Assembly: GCA_028015205.1 (NCBI GenBank)
Contig: CM051515.1
Span: forward strand, 10,186,001-10,250,000
Length of the DNA stretch: 64,000 bases
Direction of reading: 5' to 3'
Source: Mytilisepta virgata
Taxonomy: Eukaryota > Mollusca > Bivalvia > Mytilida > Mytilidae
In this document: positions 24,985 through 34,944 of the stretch, in pieces
Layout of the letters: each line of letters begins with the position of its first letter
Position numbering within the stretch: position 1 is the stretch's first letter
Position numbers and translations under genes: made by a program
The notes under the pieces: model-generated
What the model was told of the DNA's origin: nothing
Databases searched by the model: none
The model's input: the letters and a program-made list of their open reading frames with translations, nothing else

Positions 24985-25340
24985 TGGAGTTGTCTCACAT
25001 GCAGGCACAAATCATCTTTCCACCTGACAAGCACAGGCACTTGTTTCAAAAATATATATGTCCCCCTCCTCCGTGTCTTCCTTACATCGATGTATTTTTT
25101 GAAACAATTCCTGTGCTGACAAGTGTTTATTTCAAAAACAGCAAAAACTACTTGTTTTTCTGAAAATAATGAAATGGAGAATACCTTAATCAGACATAAA
25201 AAAATGTGGGAAAATATATCCAAGAACATCAATGATGTGTATTGTTAGGAAGAAAAATATTTTGTAGAAAAACTACTTTGTTCACTGTTTATGACCTTCT
25301 TGAAAGAAAGATAACTCTGTACACAATGGTACAATGGGAG
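24985..25340. repeat. Dispersed repeat ('TTGGAGTTGTCTCACATGCA')
   Basis: Begins 'AGAATTTGGAGTTGTCTCAC' and later has 'AAAAATGTGGGAAAATAT', 'GAAAAATATTTTGTAGAAAA' and 'GATAACTCTGTACACAATG'. The same order occurs at 51975-52250, and the opening phrase occurs again at 55040. 25031-25111 holds an inverted repeat, GCACAGG..TTGTTTCAAAAA against TTTTTTGAAACAA..CCTGTGC. Confidence 0.65.
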
Positions 25341-25783
25341 ACAATCCAAATATACCTAAAATAGGGAATATTATGTTCCACAATGAACAAAATTATTTAA
25401 AATGCCCAACAAATTTAAAATGCCGATTACAGAAAATAACGCTACAGAATAAAGAAAACTGCTGTAAAAAAAATCCATTACTTCAAAACAAATTGCATTT
25501 AAAGACAATAAAATTTGTTTTAATTTGAATTAAAGCAAATGATGCACAACACTTTTACCTTATAACCTTCACAAACCTACAGAGCTAAGAGAAAACTCAC
25601 TGAATACAGGAATTGAGACCAACTACGATTTCATTACAAGTGCCCTTGGCGAAAAGGGCCATTGGATGGGGGAGGGGAGGGGGCTATACTCCAAATAATT
25701 TTGCTGATATCTTCCAGTATAACTTGATGTGTTTAGACCAATTTAATATTTTCTGCACAATTTACTAGAACAGGGCACATTAT
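25341..25783. other. No gene seen
   Basis: AT-rich. A 64-codon Lys/Asn-rich + frame at 25334-25528 reflects base composition. A short G-rich run lies at 25669-25683. Confidence 0.5.
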
Positions 25784-25858
25784 GCACTTGTTTTATAAAA
25801 AAAAACAACCCCACACACTACTAGTTTATGGGGTTGTTTCCTTTTATAAAACAAGTGC
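25784..25858. repeat. Short palindrome (foldback)
   Basis: Arms GCACTTGTTTTATAAAA..AACAACCCCA and TGGGGTTGTTTCCTTTTATA with AAACAAGTGC surround the loop CACACTACTAGTTTA. No clear target duplication. Confidence 0.8.
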
Positions 25859-25990
25859 CTGTGGAACAGTCATAATTTATTTAAAATTATTTATATCAAT
25901 TGATCAGAAACTCAAATATCTTCATGCTTAAAATACAAAACTAAATGACCAACAAGACTTTTCTACATTTTCCGAAGTCTGTAATTTCAG

Positions 25991-26139
25991 CACAGGAATC
26001 GGAAGTTCTATCAATAAAATTCTGTAAATAATAAAGTCGACTATCAATATAGCTTCTTTTATCAATAAAATTCTGTAAATAATAAAAAGTCGACTTTATT
26101 ATTTACAGAATTTTATTGATAGAACTTCCGATTCCTGTG
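25991..26139. mobile_element. 149-bp foldback MITE with 7-bp target duplication
   Basis: Arms start CACAGGAATCGGAAGTTCTA and end in the exact reverse complement. ATTTCAG flanks both sides (25984-25990 and 26140-26146). The left arm contains an internal duplication of 'TATCAATAAAATTCTGTAAA' 'TAATAAA' and two GTCGAC centres. It is a self-contained, non-coding, hairpin-forming element. Confidence 0.8.
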
Positions 26140-26357
26140 ATTTCAGTTGCACCGCTCGTCCCTAAATTATAGTCTTTACAAATTATTGGATATAGATTTC
26201 GACATGGAGATTGTTAAAAAAAATAGGTTTATCATTATTGTCAAATACCCCAAAATTACGGTCAAGTAGTACCCTTCAACAAAACCCCCCACTCACAACA
26301 TTTCATCAACATTCTGCACTGTAGATTGTGTGTGTGTGTTTTGTGTACCTTTACTAG

Positions 26358-26562
26358 GAAAAGAAGAACCATGACCATGCACTTCAAAATTCTTTTTGAA
26401 AATGACACCCTGGAAAAGCGGGAAGTTTGGGTTCACCTGAAATCTATTCACAAGCGTGACAAGGTCATGCAATTCCCGGATATTCACTGTATTCACCCGC
26501 AGGTACATCACGACGGAACTACAAGGGAATATTTCGTTCACCATGCAATAAACGAAAAATAA
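26358..26562 (+). CDS. Candidate orphan terminal exon (unrecognised protein)
   Basis: A pyrimidine-rich, GT-repeat-containing stretch ends in TTTACTAG at 26357. It is followed by a frame that runs to TAA at 26562, with GC-richer third positions than the surroundings. The frame includes MHFKILFENDTLEK, MQFPDIHCIHPQ and a C-terminus EYFVHHAINEK. I do not recognise the protein. No upstream exon was found, and the opposite strand is also open (26293-26544, 83 codons), so this may be a chance or fossil exon. If it is real, the nearest upstream methionine inside it is at 26371. Confidence 0.25.
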
Positions 26563-26945
26563 TTTAACAAAACTGACTTGCGCGTTGCACTTGTAAAAAT
26601 TTGCATGAAAAACTATTCAACCTCGTATACAAACTTATGAATTCGATTCACGTTATCATGATTTGTACAGGGTCACCAAGAAATTTTAATTAGACCTGGA
26701 GAAATATTTTTTCTCCGCGTTTGTTTCTTTCTTTATGTTTTTTTTTAATTTTCTAGCAATTGTTAACAAAAAAAATCTGCTTTCTTCATAACGATTTTGC
26801 TCCTACCCCATTTCCGCCAAATTTTCAAATGCCTGCTTTTTTAAAAATCACATGAATTCCTTCATTGCCCCTCCCCCTCATCCCAAAAAAGACAACCGCG
26901 TATAAATTCTGCGATATCGATATGATCGTATCGTGAAAAAATGTT

Positions 26946-27052
26946 AAAGTCATAGGTAGGCATATACAACATAAAGTCATAGGTAGGCATACACAACATA
27001 AAGTCATAGGTAGGCATATACAACATAAAGTCATAGGTAGGCATATACAACA
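26946..27052. repeat. 27-bp tandem repeat, four copies
   Basis: The unit 'AAAGTCATAGGTAGGCATAT' 'ACAACAT' is repeated four times with one substitution (CATACA for CATATA). Because 27 is a multiple of three, all minus frames stay open and read as a 9-residue repeat (MLYMPTYDF), which is not evidence of a gene. Confidence 0.95.
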
Positions 27053-27407
27053 TATAAACTCTGACTTTTTACATCAAATTTTTAAAGATTGGCTATAATG
27101 ATAAGCTTTTTTCAATCCCCCGCTTTTTCTGAATTTTTTTTTACCGATGACGACCGACTGTTCGAAAGCTCTAGAGTTTTTCTCTAAAAGAGCCATCAAT
27201 GAGGATTACAGCTTAAGCATGTTAAGAAATAAAAACATGACTCGGCTTACCAATTTTGAAAAATATACCAAATTTATGGAAAGCCTTATGTTTTGCCGAA
27301 ATTAAGTTAGAGAATTATGCAATATTTATTAGCTAGCTGGGGTGTTTTATGTGATGGGATAAAATAAGATGAGTAGAAAGCTATTCGTTATACATGTAGT
27401 TGAAATT

Positions 27408-27820
27408 AAATCTACCTGCCTTCTTAAAAACCAACATTTTAGTTTTGTTTGAATGTCCCTAAGACATCAATCACTACAATATGTCCGCCAAAGTATCAAT
27501 TAAGCTTTGCATGGCAGTTGTGGATAATAAGAGATTATATCTTCAGCATACACTAAGCAGCTGAGAGACTTGGCATTAAGCAAAACAGGATCTGGAGTGT
27601 TTTCAAGATATTATGGTAGATCATTGATGAAGACTCTGAATACATAAGGGGTATAGATATCCCCTTGTTTCACTCCTTGCGAAGAAGGCAGTAACACAGC
27701 TATCAATTCTACGCAATATTTGCTAATTTCATACGTTTTCTTTATAATATTATAAACTAAAGTCCTCACAACAATTTTTATAACATAATATTTGTATCCG
27801 TGTGAATGGCTTCCGGGCAA
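27408..27820 (-). pseudogene. LINE (non-LTR) reverse transcriptase remnant
   Basis: Reading the minus strand from 27820: a fingers/palm segment with YNIIKKTYEISKYCVEL, then GVKQGDIYTPYVFRVFINDLP, equivalent to the conserved GVKQGD-x-LSP-x-LF-x-x-FINDL block of non-LTR reverse transcriptases. After one in-frame TAA comes the catalytic-loop equivalent CLVYAEDI, where the usual YADD is YAED. A one-base frameshift follows, then two stops, then NKTKMLVFKKAGRF, the equivalent of the downstream KTKVLVFNK block. With stops, a frameshift and a changed catalytic motif it cannot be active. No endonuclease or 5' region is visible, so it is a truncated internal fragment. Confidence 0.88.
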
Positions 27821-29007
27821 TGACTGAGAGATAAAAGAAAAGGTTCTTTTTTAACAAATTGATGTGAAAAAAAAGATGTGCATGAGGAGTGGGGTTCAAG
27901 CGTGTCATCTTATTTCATGCATAATTTTCTAACTTAAATTCGGCACAACATAAGCAGGGTGTCCAATCTAATTAGTATGTGCACCGCTTAATTTGGTAAG
28001 TGCTAAGGAAAATGGCGGATGCGAAGCGGACGAAAAGTGAAAGGAGAGTAATCTTAGTGTCATATTGTAAAACTGCTTGATTTATGTCTTATAAAATCAT
28101 CACGTTTCAGGGAAACGTTCAGTAGTCAATTTGTGATTAAAAGCTCCGTGTAACAAAGCTATTGAAGAAAAACCTGGGGAGGATATCGGAAAAAATTTGG
28201 AGCGTCGAACATTTTTAGGTGCGTATCTTTTTTTGTGTGTGCAGAGTTTCAACATTTTTTCGACTGAAAAATATTGCCTTTCCATATACCAACGTATAGA
28301 ATATCTAATTCAGTGGGAGATACCAATGTCTTTGTCATTTCATACCATTAAAACTTTTTTGGCATGTGCATGCAAGACGGTGTAAGTCCATAGATTTGTA
28401 TCCAATTAATAATTTATTCTTAACAATTACAATACAGTTAAGTTTAGTAATGAAAATAATCACCATTTATTTCAGACATAGATAGTCCATAGATATATAC
28501 AAATATGACAAATACATAGTTTTATAATATACAAGATGAAAAAATGAAGAATTTAAATGCCAATAAATGCAATATAAAATTTGAATTTGATCACCCCAGT
28601 CAAATCATTATACCATTTTCTGAGTAAAGACGAATTATACCATAAATCATTACCAAGAATAGTAAGAACAAGTTGATTATCAATAAAGCCAAACTAATCA
28701 TACCATTAACAGATGAAAATCGTATGCTTTACGATAGTTCCTGCATCAAAAAGTCTTTGTTACTGAGGAAAGCGGACTGAAGACTTCATTGTTAAGATTT
28801 GATTCTGTTTTTGATGTTTTATTATTGTTTGTACCCTTTCTGGGTATAATTGTGCTCAGTAAAAATTATTATCAAACAATCGGTTACGTTTATACACAAT
28901 AGGTAGATTTACGTCTCATTTCCTGGAAACATCTTACTTCATTTCTGACAAACATACCACTAGCACTACATTGAAACCCATCAATTTTCTGAAAGCATTA
29001 TTTATAC
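27821..29007. other. No supported gene; weak start-codon context at 28012
   Basis: GAAAATGGCGGATGCGAAG at 28008-28026 is a good animal start context and opens a 22-codon frame (MADAKRTKSERR...), ending at TGA. It could be a first coding exon of an unseen gene (a GTAATC donor-like site follows), but nothing downstream supports this. The remainder is AT-rich, with short overlapping frames on both strands at 28100-28385. Confidence 0.35.
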
Positions 29008-29186
29008 AATAGTTGCTTATATAGAGGGCATTATCATGATATATTGACTGCCCAAGGGACAGTGATATTGCCTGAAACATTGATAATGCCCGAGCCGCAG
29101 GCGGGGGCATTATCAATGTTGCAGGCAATATCTGTCCCGAGGGCAGTCAATTTATCATGAAATTGCCCTCTATATAAGCAACTATT
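29008..29186. repeat. 179-bp foldback palindrome
   Basis: Arms starting AATAGTTGCTTATATAGAGG pair over more than 80 nt with small bulges, through GACTGCCC..GGGACAG and GATAATGCCC, to a GC-rich apex (GAGCCGCAGGC). It is non-coding and resembles in design the hairpins at 31062, 31888 and 32098. Confidence 0.88.
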
Positions 29187-29580
29187 TTGTTTATTTCATT
29201 GAAGAATATAAATCTGCTGGGTGTGGGTTCCTTACATGTACATGTATGTTGAAGACCTCATGATGACCCTGGATGTGTGTTTATGATACTGTCATTACTT
29301 TTGGTGGTATGCTGGTATATTGTACATACACGGAAGTTCCCCATATCTTTTTTTTTCTACTTCAAACATTACTGACAAGAATTTATTATTCGAAATATAT
29401 ATACCTACTATGTACATAAAAAAGGCACCCTGTTATATAATATTATAACAATACTATTTGAGCAAGTATTGTTTTTATTTCATTGAAACCAAAATTTCAT
29501 CTAGAAATGTCTAGTATTTAATTAACAACTGCTGCATCACGTTTGCGTTTCAAAATGGGGACGTAACTCTACATTGCAAG

Positions 29581-30123
29581 CATACGGAAGCGTATAGGTA
29601 TCTTTTTTTGTTGTTGTTGCTATTGACTTGTTGCGTTATATCATACTTATCGATATATTTTATGTCGACTTGTGTGGCGATACCGCAATAAGTTATGAAA
29701 AATATTGCGAAATATATGCCAATATATTTATGTCGATACAAATTATAATCGAATTTAATTATATCGATTAAAAATGCCAATCAATTTATCAAATATATTT
29801 ATCAATATATTTATGTCGATACAAATTATAGCCGAATTTAATTATATCGATTAAAAATGACAATCAATTTATCAAATATATTTATCTCAATATTTCGAGA
29901 ACAATATCGCTATATGTTTCTTATATTACGATATATCGATATACTAGAAAATGATTTGTTGCGTTATTTCGACATATATCGATTTTAATATTATACAATT
30001 ATCCCCCTTGTTGGTGTGTGACCCGACGGTTTGTCTCCCAGAGGAAAGTAAGGTCTCCCGAGGGCTTGCCCGAGGGTGACCTTAATTTCCGAGGGGAGAC
30101 AAACCGTTGGGTCAACTGTTATA
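29581..30123 (+). repeat. Left long inverted arm
   Basis: Pairs with about 32718-33264. Very AT-rich with repeated ATCGAT, ATATCGATATA and GTCGATACAAATTATA phrases. It includes a local tandem duplication of 'AATATATTTATGTCGATACA' 'AATTATA' (29739 and 29803) and ends in the GC-rich hairpin 30003-30113, whose outer right arm is truncated at GGGTCA. Confidence 0.8.
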
Positions 30124-30708
30124 TTATATCGAATATTCAACTTTCGACAGCACTCGAAATTTTCCGTTTAGGGGACGACCATTTGATATTCTGGTGGGGG
30201 CCAGGAGGATTTTGAAAATAAATAACTCAGCCTTGATAATAACAAAAATAAATGGTTTGTTCTGTGGTAGTTTGAAAATAAATAACCTCACCTACAATGT
30301 ATTGAAAATAAATAACTCGGCAGGTCTTTTAAACCATTTTATAAATGCATGTTTTAACCCTTTCCAGGCGTATGATGCCTCAATGCATCATGGCCCTTTC
30401 CAGCCATTTGTATGCCCCTAATCCTCTCCACTGATATCTGGATACACTTTTTTGGTCTTGATTGCAAGACAAACATTATAGCTACAGAAGCAGTAACATT
30501 TGGGACCCAAATTCACATGTATGAATCAACAGTACCATGCAGAATACCCTTGGTGCCATCATTTGTCACAAAGGGTGAATTAAGAGGGAGGGTGGGCTGC
30601 CTTTTGGGCCCCAAATGGAATATTGTGGTTTGGGAAAATTTTACTAATGAGCTGTACAGGAACAGCAAGGGTCATTTAATACCTAAAAAAAAAGCCATCG
30701 GGTGACCT
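30124..30708. repeat. Core of foldback subunit 1
   Basis: Contains the imperfect phrase TTGAAAATAAATAAC four times (30210-30320), CATGATGCATTGAGG-type text (30370-30395), and 30490-30600, all repeated at 32240-32716. An additional 30601-30710 segment is absent from subunit 2. The open frames here (30107-30421, 30412-30705) have no family I recognise and recur only because the DNA is duplicated. Confidence 0.7.
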
Positions 30709-31061
30709 TACTTTCCTCTGGGAGACAAACCGTTGGGTCACACACCAACAAGGGTGATAATTGTATAATATTAAAATCAATATATGTCGAAATAACGCAA
30801 CAAATCATTTTCTAGTATATCGATATATCGTAATATAAGAAACATATAGCGGTATTGTTCTCGAAATATTGAGATAAATATATTTGATAAATTAATTGTC
30901 ATTTTTAATCGATGCCAATATATTTATGTCGATACAAATTATAATCGAATTTAATTATATCGATTAAAAATGACAATCAATTTATCAAATATATTTATCT
31001 CAATCTTTCGAGAACAATACCGCTATATGTTTCTTATATGTACATATTATCATATATATCA

Positions 31062-31141
31062 GCCGCGAGACACAATGTGAAGCTTTTTCGGCGAGTGAGC
31101 GTAGCGAACGAGCTAAAAAGCTTCATATTGTGTCGAGCGGC
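31062..31141. repeat. 80-bp GC-capped hairpin
   Basis: GCCGCGAGACACAATGTGAA-GCTTTTT pairs with AAAAAGCTTCATATTGTGTC-GAGCGGC. The loop contains GCGAGTGAGCGTAGCGAACG. Two mismatches in the arms. Confidence 0.85.
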
Positions 31142-31589
31142 TTATGTTTTACAATATTTGTTTGAAGAAAACTTGATGATAAATTTATCGTATTGTTAAC
31201 GAGCAATCTTAATGGAATTTCTTACTTTTCAATGGCCATCTGCCTATAACCGGATGTTTTCCTGATATATTCGGGTCAACGTTGGGTCAAACATTATGAC
31301 GTCGCTGATATATTCGGGTCAGCTCATATTAGGGTCGGGTCAACTCTTTACGACGTCACAGTGCCGAAATACCGGAAATTGTGAAGGCCTCAGCAGGTCG
31401 ATATAGGCATAGGGAAATACGATAATACGATTTATCATATATTTGGTACTAAATACAGGAGTTTTGAATATACGATAAACTCCCATCATGTTGGTCTGTA
31501 TCTGACATCTATGACGTCATACCCTTTGTCGCATGGCTTACCCTTTATCGCATACCCTTTATCGTATGGCTTACCCTTTATCACATGGC

Positions 31590-31800
31590 TTTTTTAAAAA
31601 AAAATTTCAATTTTATTTTTTTTTGTATTTTTTTTTTTTTTTTTTGGAGAGGGACGATTTTTTTTGGGAGGGCGATTTTTTTTGGGGGGTCAAATTTAAA
31701 AAAAAAAAACAAATGACATTTGAAATGTTCAATTTTTTTCTGATTATTTAACTTTTTCAAACCCCCCCCCCCCCCATTTTTAAATTTTTTTTTTTCACAA
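31590..31800. repeat. Homopolymer-rich low-complexity spacer
   Basis: Successive T and A runs, two GGGAGGGGCGATTTTTTTT-like repeats and a 14-base C run (31762-31775). Just upstream, 31515-31590 repeats 'TACCCTTTATCGCATGGCT' variants three to four times. Confidence 0.8.
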
Positions 31801-31887
31801 AATATTTTCCGAAATCAATTTCATTTGTGGCAATAGACTTTAATCTGCAAAATTTGAAGTCTTCTGTTTAAATATATGATAAAGTGT

Positions 31888-32020
31888 ATAATATATGTTA
31901 AAATCTGTATCACATGCTGTATCAACCTCGACCAATATCAGCCCTCGGGCCAAGGCCCTCTGGCTGATATTGGTTTCTCGGGTTGATACAGCATGTGATA
32001 CAGATTTTAGCATGTATTAT
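31888..32020. repeat. 133-bp foldback palindrome
   Basis: Arms ATAATATATGTTAAAATCTG-TATCACATGCTGTATCAACC-CGACCAATATCAGCC and their reverse complement, with few mismatches, surround a CCTCGGGCCAAGGCCCTC apex. Both ends of the apex carry GGGC/GCCC. Confidence 0.9.
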
Positions 32021-32097
32021 TCTCTATATATCGATATACTAGAAAATGATTTGTTGCGTTATTTCGACATATATCGATTTTAATATTATACAATTGT

Positions 32098-32225
32098 CAC
32101 CCTTGTTGGTGTGTGACCCGACGGTTTGTCTCCCAGAGGAAAGTAAGGTCACCCGAGGGCTTGCCCGAGGGTGACCTTAATTTCCGAGGGGAGACAAACC
32201 GTTGGGTCACACACCAACAAGGGTG
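32098..32225. repeat. 128-bp GC-rich hairpin (subunit 2, left)
   Basis: CACCCTTGTTGGTGTGTGAC-CC..ACGGTTTGTCTCCC..GGTCACCCGAGGGC pairs with its reverse complement across a CTTG loop. It is nearly perfect over 60 nt per arm. Related forms lie at 30003-30113 (right arm shortened) and 32750-32876, and a half-arm lies at 30690-30752. Confidence 0.9.
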
Positions 32226-32749
32226 ATAACTGTTATATTATATCGAATATTCAACTTTCGACAGCACTCGAAATTTTCCGTTTAGGGGACGACCATTTGA
32301 TATTCTGGTGGGGACCAGGAGGATTTTGAGAATAAATAACTCAGCCTTGATAATAACAAAGATAAATGGTTTGTTCTGTGGTAGTTTGAAAATAAATAAC
32401 CTCACCTACAATGTATTGAAAATAAATAACTCGGCAGGTCTTTTAAACCATTTTATAAATGCATGTTTTAACCCTTTCCAGGCGTATGATGCCTCAATGC
32501 ATCATGGCCCTTTCCAGCCATTTGTATGCCCCTAATCCTCTCCACTGATATCTGGATACACTTTTTTGGTCTTGATTGCAAGACAAACATTATAGCTACA
32601 GAAACAGTAACATTTGGGACCCAAATTCACATGTATGAATCAACAGTACCATGCAGAATACCCTTGGTGCCATCATTTGTCACAAAGGGTGAATTAAGAG
32701 GGAGGGTGGGCTGTCGAAAGTTGAATATTCGATATAATATAACAGTTAT
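32226..32749. repeat. Core of foldback subunit 2 with inner inverted repeat
   Basis: Repeats the subunit 1 core at over 95 percent by eye. It is bracketed by AACTGTTATATTATATCGAA and its complement ending CTGTCGAAAGTTGAATATTC-GATATAATATAACAGTT, giving a third nested level of inverted repeat. Confidence 0.8.
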
Positions 32750-33264
32750 CACCCTTGTTGGTGTGTGACCCAACGGTTTGTCTCCCCTCGGAAATTAAGG
32801 TCACCCTCGGGCAAGCCCTCGGGAGACCTTACTTTCCTCTGGGAGACATACCGTCGGGTCACACACCAACAAGGGGGATAATTGTATAATATTAAAATCG
32901 ATATATGTCGAAATAACGCAACAAATCATTTTCTAGTATATCGATATATCGTAATATAAGAAACATATAGCGGTATTGTTCTCGAAATATTGAGATAAAT
33001 ATATTTGATAAATTGATTGTCATTTTTAATCGATATAATTAAATTCGATTATAATTTGTATCGACATAAATATATTGGCATCTACTTCAAGTCAATATTT
33101 TTTATATCGCATTGTTTTGATATAACACAATATTTCGCAATATTTTTCATAACTTATTGCGGTATCGCCACACAAGTCGACATAAAATATATCGATAAGT
33201 ATGATATAACGCAACAAGTCAATAGCAACAACAACAAAAAAAGATACCTATACGCTTCCGTATG
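32718..33264 (-). repeat. Right long inverted arm
   Basis: Reverse complement of 29581-30123, including the hairpin 32750-32876. It ends ATACGCTTCCGTATG at 33264. Near-identity of the arms implies recent origin or ongoing gene conversion. Confidence 0.8.
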
Positions 33265-33773
33265 AAACAACACGAATGACCTCTTGATAGACAGAGCTTT
33301 TAAATTATGTAAAGATTGTTTGAAGGCTATATATATGTTTTTAAAAATATATTTTAACGCGATAAAACACCTTTTATCGCGTTAGAATTGATTTTAACGC
33401 GATAAAACACCTTTTAACGCGTTAAAATATATTTTAACGCGATAAAACACCTTTTATATTCTATCTTATATTTTATCGCGTTAAAATATTTTTAACGCGA
33501 TAAAACACATTTTAGCGGACTCTAGACTAGAAGAAAAAAAAAACAAGTGTTCAGCTAAAAAATTTACATTTATTTCCTCAACATTTATACCAATTATTAT
33601 TATTATTGTATATGTCTATGTTCCATATCCCCCCCCCCTTATTTACTGCCTCCTTTTAAACAAGTGGTAATTTACGGCCCTGCATATGAAACAACACGTA
33701 TGACCTCTTGATAGACAGGGCTTTTAAATTATGTAAAGATTGTTTGAAAGCTATATATATGTTTTTAAAAATA
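33261..33773 (+). repeat. Direct duplication, offset 424 bp
   Basis: 'TATGAAACAACACGAATGAC' 'CTCTTGATAGACAG' and about 90 bp in total recur at 33685-33773 with four differences. Both copies run straight into the TTAACGCG array, so the array and its leader were duplicated together. Confidence 0.85.
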
Positions 33774-34195
33774 TCTTTTAAGGCGTTAAAACATCTTTTA
33801 TCGCGTTAAAATATCTTTTAACGCGATAAAACACCTTTTAACGCGATAAAACACCTTTTAACGCGTTAAAATATATTTTAACGCGATAAAACAACCTTTT
33901 ATCGCGTTAAAATATCTTTTAACGCGATAAAATATATTTTAACGCGTTAAAACATCTTTTATCGCGTTAAAATTGATTTTAACGCGATAAAACACCTTTT
34001 ATCGCGTTAAAATATCTTTTAACGCGATAAAATATATTTTTACGCATTAAAACATCTTTTATCGCGTTAAAACATCTTTTATCGCGTTAAAATATATTTT
34101 AACGCGATAAAACACCTTTTAACGCGATAAACCACCTTTTATCGCGTTAAAATATCTTTTAATGCGTTAAAATACGCGATAAAACATTGCATCAT
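33345..34195. repeat. TTAWCGCGWTAA box array, 20-bp period
   Basis: Dozens of boxes TTAACGCGTTAA, TTAACGCGATAA or TTATCGCGTTAA are set in A/T-rich spacers (AAACACCTTT, AAATATCTTT, AAATTGATTT). The distance from one CGCG to the next is 20 bp almost throughout (occasionally 21). The array is interrupted by about 33515-33775, which contains the second leader copy. In an otherwise CpG-poor, AT-rich region this concentrates CG dinucleotides. Confidence 0.95.
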
Positions 34196-34944
34196 TTTAA
34201 TCATTTGTAATTAATGTATGACATTAATGTTAATTATTCTTCCCCATTTGATTAAGTAATAAAGTTGTGTGTTTGTATATTGAGGGGGGGGGGATACATC
34301 GCGTAACGCTGATAATCCGTGGTTTGCTTGCTTACATATTGCTATTTGTTTATTACATCAGGATTTTATTTGAATAATTTCATTGCTGGCAGAATATCAG
34401 ATCGCTTCCACGTCCACGTATATCATTCGTATGAAGTAAGAGAAAAAACACACAAGTTTAAAAACACTTGGAGTTTATTATTCGATACAGAAAAAGGGGA
34501 TATCCATACACTCGTCATCCTTTTGAATACGTGAATATACACACCAAGAACTGGAAAACTTTTCTCTTAACTGCCTCGACACAATATGCAAAATATGCAG
34601 AATAAAAAAAGTTGTTATAAGGTTGCTGTCTTTGTATGTTCAAAACATTTTAGTTCTCTCAACCCTTGAATAACTGTTCCTGTAAACTATCAATTTGATC
34701 TAACGGTTTTATAATCTAGTTTTCCCTTCAACAAATCTACCTGAAATTCAAAATTATAACAATAATAAAATAAACAAGTGTCATATGTATATTATCTCAT
34801 AACTTCCAAACTGAATACTATATATAAGTCCTCCAAAACGTCTCTAAATAACTAATAACTCGTCCAAAAACGACAAATGAAATCAATTAAAGTATTATCT
34901 CCGATGTTCTAGACTAAAAGTTTATATTTTACTACATTTTTTTT
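34196..34944. other. No gene; AT-rich spacer between box arrays
   Basis: A short G run lies at 34284-34292. A 71-codon + frame at 34319-34534 has no recognisable motif. Nothing else identifiable. Confidence 0.5.

Larger units (their letters stand above)
29581..33264. mobile_element. 3.7-kb nested foldback element with about 540-bp inverted ends
   Basis: Seen: both ends read inward CATACGGAAGCGTATAGGTA and stay nearly identical for about 540 bp. One segment differs: the right arm has an extra stretch 'CAAAACAATGCGATATAAA' not found on the left, while the left arm has a local duplication at 29763-29860. Inside lie two copies of a foldback subunit (about 29860-31045 and 32023-33060), each with its own inverted arms, a GC-rich hairpin and a shared core ('CATGTATGAATCAACAGTAC'). 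Between them are two further hairpins and a homopolymer-rich spacer. Right of the end is AAACAACACG and left is ATTGCAAG, so no target duplication is visible. No transposase recognised. Inference: a composite foldback (Tu- or FB-like) or MITE cluster. Confidence 0.75.

Noticed and set aside
26825..27053. Minus-strand frames with a repeated MLYMPTYDF-type peptide
   Set aside because: By-product of the 27-bp tandem repeat; no start context or neighbouring exons.
30107..30705. Two open frames (104 and 97 codons) as genes of the foldback element
   Set aside because: They recur at 32308-32768 only because the DNA is duplicated. The frames are broken differently, repeat short peptides and match no family I know.
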